Shown: piece after piece, positions 15,208 to 18,366 of the stretch
Layout of the letters: the number at the start of each line of letters is the position of its first letter
How positions within the stretch are numbered: position 1 is the first letter of the stretch
Assembly: GCA_963530895.1 (NCBI GenBank)
Contig: CAUSFO010000033.1
Location: 1 to 18,366, forward strand
From: JABCPE02 sp963530895
GTDB taxonomy: Bacteria > Bacteroidota > Bacteroidia > Flavobacteriales > Weeksellaceae
Direction of reading: 5' to 3'
Length of the DNA: 18,366 nt
Position numbers and translations under genes: made by a program
Notes under the pieces: generated by a model
Databases searched by the model: none
What the model was told of the DNA's origin: nothing
What the model saw: only the letters and a program-made list of their open reading frames with translations

Positions 15208-16566
15208 TTATTTTGTTGAATTTTTGTTCCATTTAGGGTAGAAAGAACATTTTTGATAACGCTTATCTATTGATATGAAAGTATCAGGAAGCTGTTCTTT
15301 AGCCCATTTTTCCAGCATTTCGTTTTTCTTCTTGTTGAGAGCCATAGTCTTCACTCTTTCAAAATCAGTAGCAAGGTCTACTTGGTGAGCAGGAATGACA
15401 TCTTCTATTTTTATGAAAATTACAGCTTTTTTTCTATTGTGCTCATCCTCAAATACATCTGTGATATCTCCTTTGTTATAACCTGCGATGTGGTAAGAGA
15501 TGGACGGAGAAAGGTTTAGTTTTTCCTGTTTGTAGCCTCCATCTTCGCCAAGGATTATCCCTGCATTGTATTTTGTGCTTTTGTCATCAGAATACTTTGT
15601 GGCAGCTTCTTTGAAAGTAATTTTTCCGTTTACGATTCTTTTTCGGATGTCTTCCATCTCTTTTTTAGCTGCTTCTATTTCCTCTGCATTTGGAGTGTTT
15701 TTTATAAGGATATGTCTGACATCATATATTTTTCCTGATTTTTTTACAAGCTGGATGATGTGATATCCGTATTCTGTTTCCACAGGGTCTGATATTTCGC
15801 CTTCTTGCAGGTTGAGAGCTGCCGCCTCGAAGGGTTTTACCATTGTTCCTTTAGAAACATTTTTGTAAAGCCCGCCATTGGGTGCTGAGCTTTCATCCTC
15901 GGAGTAGATTCTAGCCTGAGTTTCAAAGTCCTCTCCATTTAGGATATCTTGTTTGATTTTCTTTAGTTTGTCTATAATCTCTTGTCTGTGTTTATCATTT
16001 AGTTTAGGATACATCACGATTTGAGACAAGATGATTTCCTCTTTTACCTCGGGTAATTGGAATTTATAAGTATTGTAGAAATCAGTAACCTCACTTGGTG
16101 TAATATCTGCTTTTTCAGTAATTCTAGCAAATTTACTTTGTCCATAGTAGCTGTCAGAATCTATTTTCTCTATCATGTTCTTCATTTCAGCCGAATTTCT
16201 GAACTTATATGTATCCAGCATTGCCTTTTCAGAAGGGAACTGACCTAGAATTTGGTTATATTTATTATTAACCTGTTCTTTTATTTCCTTGCTTCTGTTC
16301 GGGATTAGAGTATCTTTTTTTGCATGATATACTAGAAGTCTGTTATTTAGTAAGCTTTCTACAACTTCACAATTATCACCAGAAATCTTTTCACCCATTT
16401 GTTTTGCATGGTTTTCTTGCTCTGTGATGTCTGATTCTAGAACAATTTCATTTCCAATCACCGCAGCGATACCATCCACTAGCTGTCCTTTTTTCAGCTG
16501 TGCATTTATTTGAGTGGATAATAGTACAATTCCCAGCAATAATGCCTTTTTGATATTTTTTATCAT
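15208..16566 (-). CDS. Periplasmic SurA-like peptidyl-prolyl isomerase
   Basis: This 452-residue periplasmic foldase of the parvulin class probably helps outer-membrane proteins fold. A signal peptide is at about residues 1-22 (TQINA before QLKKG). A SurA N-like chaperone region runs to about 160, beginning DGIAAVIGNEIVLESDI (31-47). The first PpiC domain (about 176-275) keeps the parvulin pattern (QIVMYP, FETQARIYSEDESSAPNGG, FEAAALNLQEGEISDPV, YGYHIIQL). The second (about 281-387) keeps DVRHILI and FKEAATKYSDD but lacks the closing GYHII stretch, so it may be a structural domain. Two PpiC domains and the N-terminal region match SurA, but overall similarity cannot be scored here, so the symbol is withheld. 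It lies downstream of the PfkB-family gene and ends at a strong terminator. Confidence 0.88.
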   Translation of the reverse strand: MIKNIKKALLLGIVLLSTQINAQLKKGQLVDGIAAVIGNEIVLESDITEQENHAKQMGEKISGDNCEVVESLLNNRLLVYHAKKDTLIPNRSKEIKEQVNNKYNQILGQFPSEKAMLDTYKFRNSAEMKNMIEKIDSDSYYGQSKFARITEKADITPSEVTDFYNTYKFQLPEVKEEIILSQIVMYPKLNDKHRQEIIDKLKKIKQDILNGEDFETQARIYSEDESSAPNGGLYKNVSKGTMVKPFEAAALNLQEGEISDPVETEYGYHIIQLVKKSGKIYDVRHILIKNTPNAEEIEAAKKEMEDIRKRIVNGKITFKEAATKYSDDKSTKYNAGIILGEDGGYKQEKLNLSPSISYHIAGYNKGDITDVFEDEHNRKKAVIFIKIEDVIPAHQVDLATDFERVKTMALNKKKNEMLEKWAKEQLPDTFISIDKRYQKCSFYPKWNKNSTK

Positions 16567-16587
16567 ATTTTTACTAAAATTAGTTTA

Positions 16588-16595
16588 CAAAATTA
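16588..16595 (-). promoter_or_regulatory. Possible -7 box of the surA-like gene
   Basis: The minus strand reads TAATTTTG, a full TAnnTTTG match, 21 bases before ATG 16566. The -33 site at the 19-base spacing reads TTAG, three of four. The gap to the upstream kinase gene (16567-16639) contains no hairpin, so read-through is also likely. Confidence 0.42.
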
Positions 16596-16639
16596 AATTT
16601 CTTTGTGAGAAAATCTAAATTTTTTATTATAATTATTTC

Positions 16640-17566
16640 TTAAATTTTCAAATCTACCTCAAAAGTGGTAAGTTCTTGGAATTTTTTGATTCTTTGTTTC
16701 AGAATCATAGGAGAAACCTCCAAAAGTCTTTCTGTTCCGAATTTTTCTACGGTAAAAGATGCCATTGCAGAGCCTACTATCACAGCTGTTTTCATATTTT
16801 CAAAGGAAATGCTTTTTGTAGCTGCTAGATGCGCTGCAAATCCTCCTGCGAAAGTGTCTCCCGCTCCTGTAGGGTCAAAAACCTCCTCCAAAGGCAAGGC
16901 TGGAATAGCGAAAACTTTTCCTTCGCTGAATAATAATGCTCCATGCTCACCTTTTTTGATGATGACATATTTAGGGCCCATTTTATGAATTTTTTGAGCA
17001 GCTTTTGGTAGCGAATATTCTCCAGAAAGCTGTCGTGCCTCTTCATCATTTATCGTGATGACATCAGATTTAGCAATGACTTCCATCAGTAAATCCCAAG
17101 TGTGGTTCATCCAAAAATTCATAGTGTCCAAAATCACCAGTTTAGGGCGGCAAGACATGCCGTTTAGAACAGACAGCTGCGTGCTAGGGTGAAGATTTCC
17201 TAAAAGTAGGATATCATAGTTTTTACAATGTTCAGGAATTTTTGGCTCAAATTTTTCTAAAACATTCAGTTCTGTAGCCATAGTATCTCTGGAATTCAAA
17301 TCGTTATGATACTTTCCAGCCCAGAAAAAAGTTTTTTCGTTAGGGAAAATTTCTATTCCTTCTATATTGATATTTCTGTCTGTCAATAAATCCAAATATT
17401 CCTGTGGAAAATCTCCACCAATGACAGAAACAAGGCTGACATTAGCATTTAAAACGGAAGCGGAAAGCCCTATATAAGTAGCCGCACCACCTAGGATTTT
17501 ATCTGTTTTTCCAAAAGGAGTCTCAATAGCATCAAAAGCTACAGTTCCTACTGCCAAAAGATTCAT
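16640..17566 (-). CDS. PfkB-family carbohydrate/nucleoside kinase, substrate unknown
   Basis: This 308-residue ribokinase-fold enzyme phosphorylates a sugar or nucleoside with ATP in the cytosol. The N-terminal PfkB features are the glycine-rich GGAATYIGLSA (26-36) and VSVIGGDFP (46-54). The C-terminal signature DPTGAGDTFAGGF is at 231-243, with Asp237 as the likely catalytic base and the GAGD anion hole. INDEEARQLSG (172-182) is the usual nucleotide-side segment. The insert with DTMNFWMNHTWDLL (147-160) could shape the substrate pocket. None of these features fixes the substrate; ribokinase, fructokinase and adenosine kinase types all share them. It starts 25 bases after the gldD stop and precedes the surA-like gene by 73 bases. 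Confidence 0.88.
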   Translation of the reverse strand: MNLLAVGTVAFDAIETPFGKTDKILGGAATYIGLSASVLNANVSLVSVIGGDFPQEYLDLLTDRNINIEGIEIFPNEKTFFWAGKYHNDLNSRDTMATELNVLEKFEPKIPEHCKNYDILLLGNLHPSTQLSVLNGMSCRPKLVILDTMNFWMNHTWDLLMEVIAKSDVITINDEEARQLSGEYSLPKAAQKIHKMGPKYVIIKKGEHGALLFSEGKVFAIPALPLEEVFDPTGAGDTFAGGFAAHLAATKSISFENMKTAVIVGSAMASFTVEKFGTERLLEVSPMILKQRIKKFQELTTFEVDLKI

Positions 17567-17591
17567 TTGATTGTAAGTGTATGTATTTTAA

Positions 17592-18152
17592 TTATTTATG
17601 TTTCCACTCGAAGGTTTCTATCATATGCATCAAGTCTTTCTTGATGTATTCTACCGCAGGTTGCAGAGAATCTGGTCTTGGTCTAGATTTAAAGTATAAA
17701 TTAGCCGTTACGAAATGACGAGTGCTGTCCGTGATATAGATTTGGATATTAGACGCAGATTGCCCTTTCAATTCGTAAAAGTTCCCAAAAACTCTTTTTT
17801 CTGGATAAGAAAAAGATTTAGTATCTATTGCAGAAGCCCTGATGGTGTGTTCATAGACCATTTTTTCTACTTCTTTTATATGTAGATTAAAATCATTTTT
17901 GATAGGGAAATAAGTCACAAAAATATTGGCTCTCATTGTAGGATAAACCACATTATACCAGCAAGCCTGCTTAGCTTGGTGTATTTTTGCAAAGTCTGAA
18001 TACTCAAATGAAAATGAACATTCCGAAGAAAATGGAATATACTTAGCCTCTGGATACTCTAGCCTAAGCTCTCCCTTTGGTTTGGGCTGGACATCACTAT
18101 TACACGAAACGAGAAAAGTAAGTATAAAGCTTAAAAATAAATATCTAAACAT
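17592..18152 (-). CDS. gldD: Gliding-motility lipoprotein GldD
   Basis: This 186-residue lipoprotein has a short signal peptide with lipobox LVSC and acylated Cys17. GldD-family features are the PKPKGELRLEYPEAKY segment just after the Cys (about 23-38), a conserved aromatic/Cys-rich middle (CWYNVVYPTMRANIFVTY), and a C-terminal FKSRPRPDSLQPAVEYIKKDLMHMIETFEW. GldD is one of the Gld proteins needed for gliding and the type IX secretion machinery in Flavobacterium johnsoniae. It is also present in many non-gliding flavobacteria, where it serves T9SS-dependent secretion. Its usual partner gldE is not found in the 214 bases upstream of it. The kinase gene follows 25 bases downstream. A promoter-like TATTTTTG sits four bases before the start. 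Confidence 0.9.
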   Translation of the reverse strand: MFRYLFLSFILTFLVSCNSDVQPKPKGELRLEYPEAKYIPFSSECSFSFEYSDFAKIHQAKQACWYNVVYPTMRANIFVTYFPIKNDFNLHIKEVEKMVYEHTIRASAIDTKSFSYPEKRVFGNFYELKGQSASNIQIYITDSTRHFVTANLYFKSRPRPDSLQPAVEYIKKDLMHMIETFEWKHK

Positions 18153-18156
18153 TCCG

Positions 18157-18164
18157 CAAAAATA
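18157..18164 (-). promoter_or_regulatory. -7-like box four bases before gldD
   Basis: The minus strand reads TATTTTTG, a full TAnnTTTG match. A TTTC lies at the -33 region (18-base spacer, 18183-18186). The start codon begins only four bases after the box, so a transcript from here would be leaderless or nearly so. Confidence 0.38.
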
Positions 18165-18366
18165 AGAATTTATATCAAATAAGAAAGAGTAGAAATAAAT
18201 AAAGTAATTTAGAATGATTAAAAATAAATAAAAAATTATAAATTTGTAAATTCAAACAGACATAAGACACACTGGACGGAAACCTTTCAAATGTAAAAAA
18301 ATGTGTCAAATCATTTTGCATGCTTTCACACAAAGCCCAGCATAAAAGCATTTATACTACAGGGAA
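18165..18366. other. Gene-free edge region upstream of gldD
   Basis: All three minus-strand frames hit stops near the window end, so no gldE coding sequence reaches gldD here. The plus strand has a -7-like TAAATTTG (18239-18246) and the minus strand a TACATTTG (18288-18295), neither with a good -33. A 7-bp inverted repeat ATGCTTT/AAAGCAT (18320-18326, 18345-18351) has a long 18-base loop. A plus-strand gene may begin beyond the window, but nothing can be called. Confidence 0.4.

Noticed and set aside
18320..18351. Inverted repeat ATGCTTT/AAAGCAT near the right edge
   Set aside because: The stem is only 7 bp with an 18-base loop and no T-run follows, so it is neither a convincing terminator nor an operator.
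18320..18366. Plus-strand reading frame open to the window edge from an ATG at 18320
   Set aside because: Only about 15 codons are visible, no family signal is present, and chance open frames of this size are expected.
1..18366. CRISPR array, insertion sequence, prophage, toxin-antitoxin or defence system
   Set aside because: No regularly spaced repeats, transposase motifs, terminal inverted repeats, integrase or phage genes were seen on reading both strands. The gene content is core-like.

Overview
The window looks like chromosomal core sequence from a flavobacterium, most likely of the Chryseobacterium/Riemerella/Weeksellaceae type. The DNA is AT-rich. It carries gldD (a gliding-motility lipoprotein gene limited to Bacteroidota), a ParE/ParC topoisomerase IV pair of Bacteroidota type, lipoproteins with Cys-containing lipoboxes, DUF3109 and DUF6427-like genes, and promoter boxes of the Bacteroidota form TTTG-N19-TAnnTTTG in place of E. 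coli-like -35/-10 elements. The genus is an inference from gene content, not a proven assignment.

Layout. Positions 1-250 hold a CAT-anticodon tRNA with a near-ideal Bacteroidota promoter and a clear terminator. Next come a small four-helix membrane protein (+) and a tRNA-Arg(ACG) on the minus strand with its own terminator. From 902 to 5657 there is a plus-strand run of four genes: a substrate-binding lipoprotein of the BtuF/FhuD class, a PBP4-type D,D-carboxypeptidase/endopeptidase, a membrane histidine kinase with an unusual H-box, and an acidic protein of unknown function. The last three follow one another with gaps of 0-2 bases. A hairpin at the convergent junction near 5680-5718 ends this unit.

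From 15100 down to 5696 everything reads on the minus strand in one tight array: parE, a two-helix membrane protein, a DUF389 membrane protein, parC, a SprT-like metalloprotein, mannose-1-phosphate guanylyltransferase, a DUF6427-like membrane protein and a DUF3109 cysteine-rich protein. Gaps are 1-31 bases and no internal terminator is visible. It could be one eight-gene transcript of about 9.4 kb, with a possible extra start in front of the second gene. Upstream, a strong bidirectional hairpin (15174-15204) separates it from another minus-strand run, gldD - PfkB-family kinase - SurA-like peptidyl-prolyl isomerase.

How the genes fit together. The window mixes envelope functions (PBP4 peptidase, SurA-like chaperone, GDP-mannose synthesis, gliding lipoprotein, substrate-binding lipoprotein) with chromosome decatenation (topoisomerase IV). 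I see no CRISPR array, transposase, phage gene, toxin-antitoxin pair or defence island. The better leads are modest: a histidine kinase with no response regulator in the window that is translationally adjacent to an unknown acidic protein, uncharacterised membrane genes placed between parE and parC, start codons lying only four bases after promoter-like boxes, and gldD without gldE upstream.
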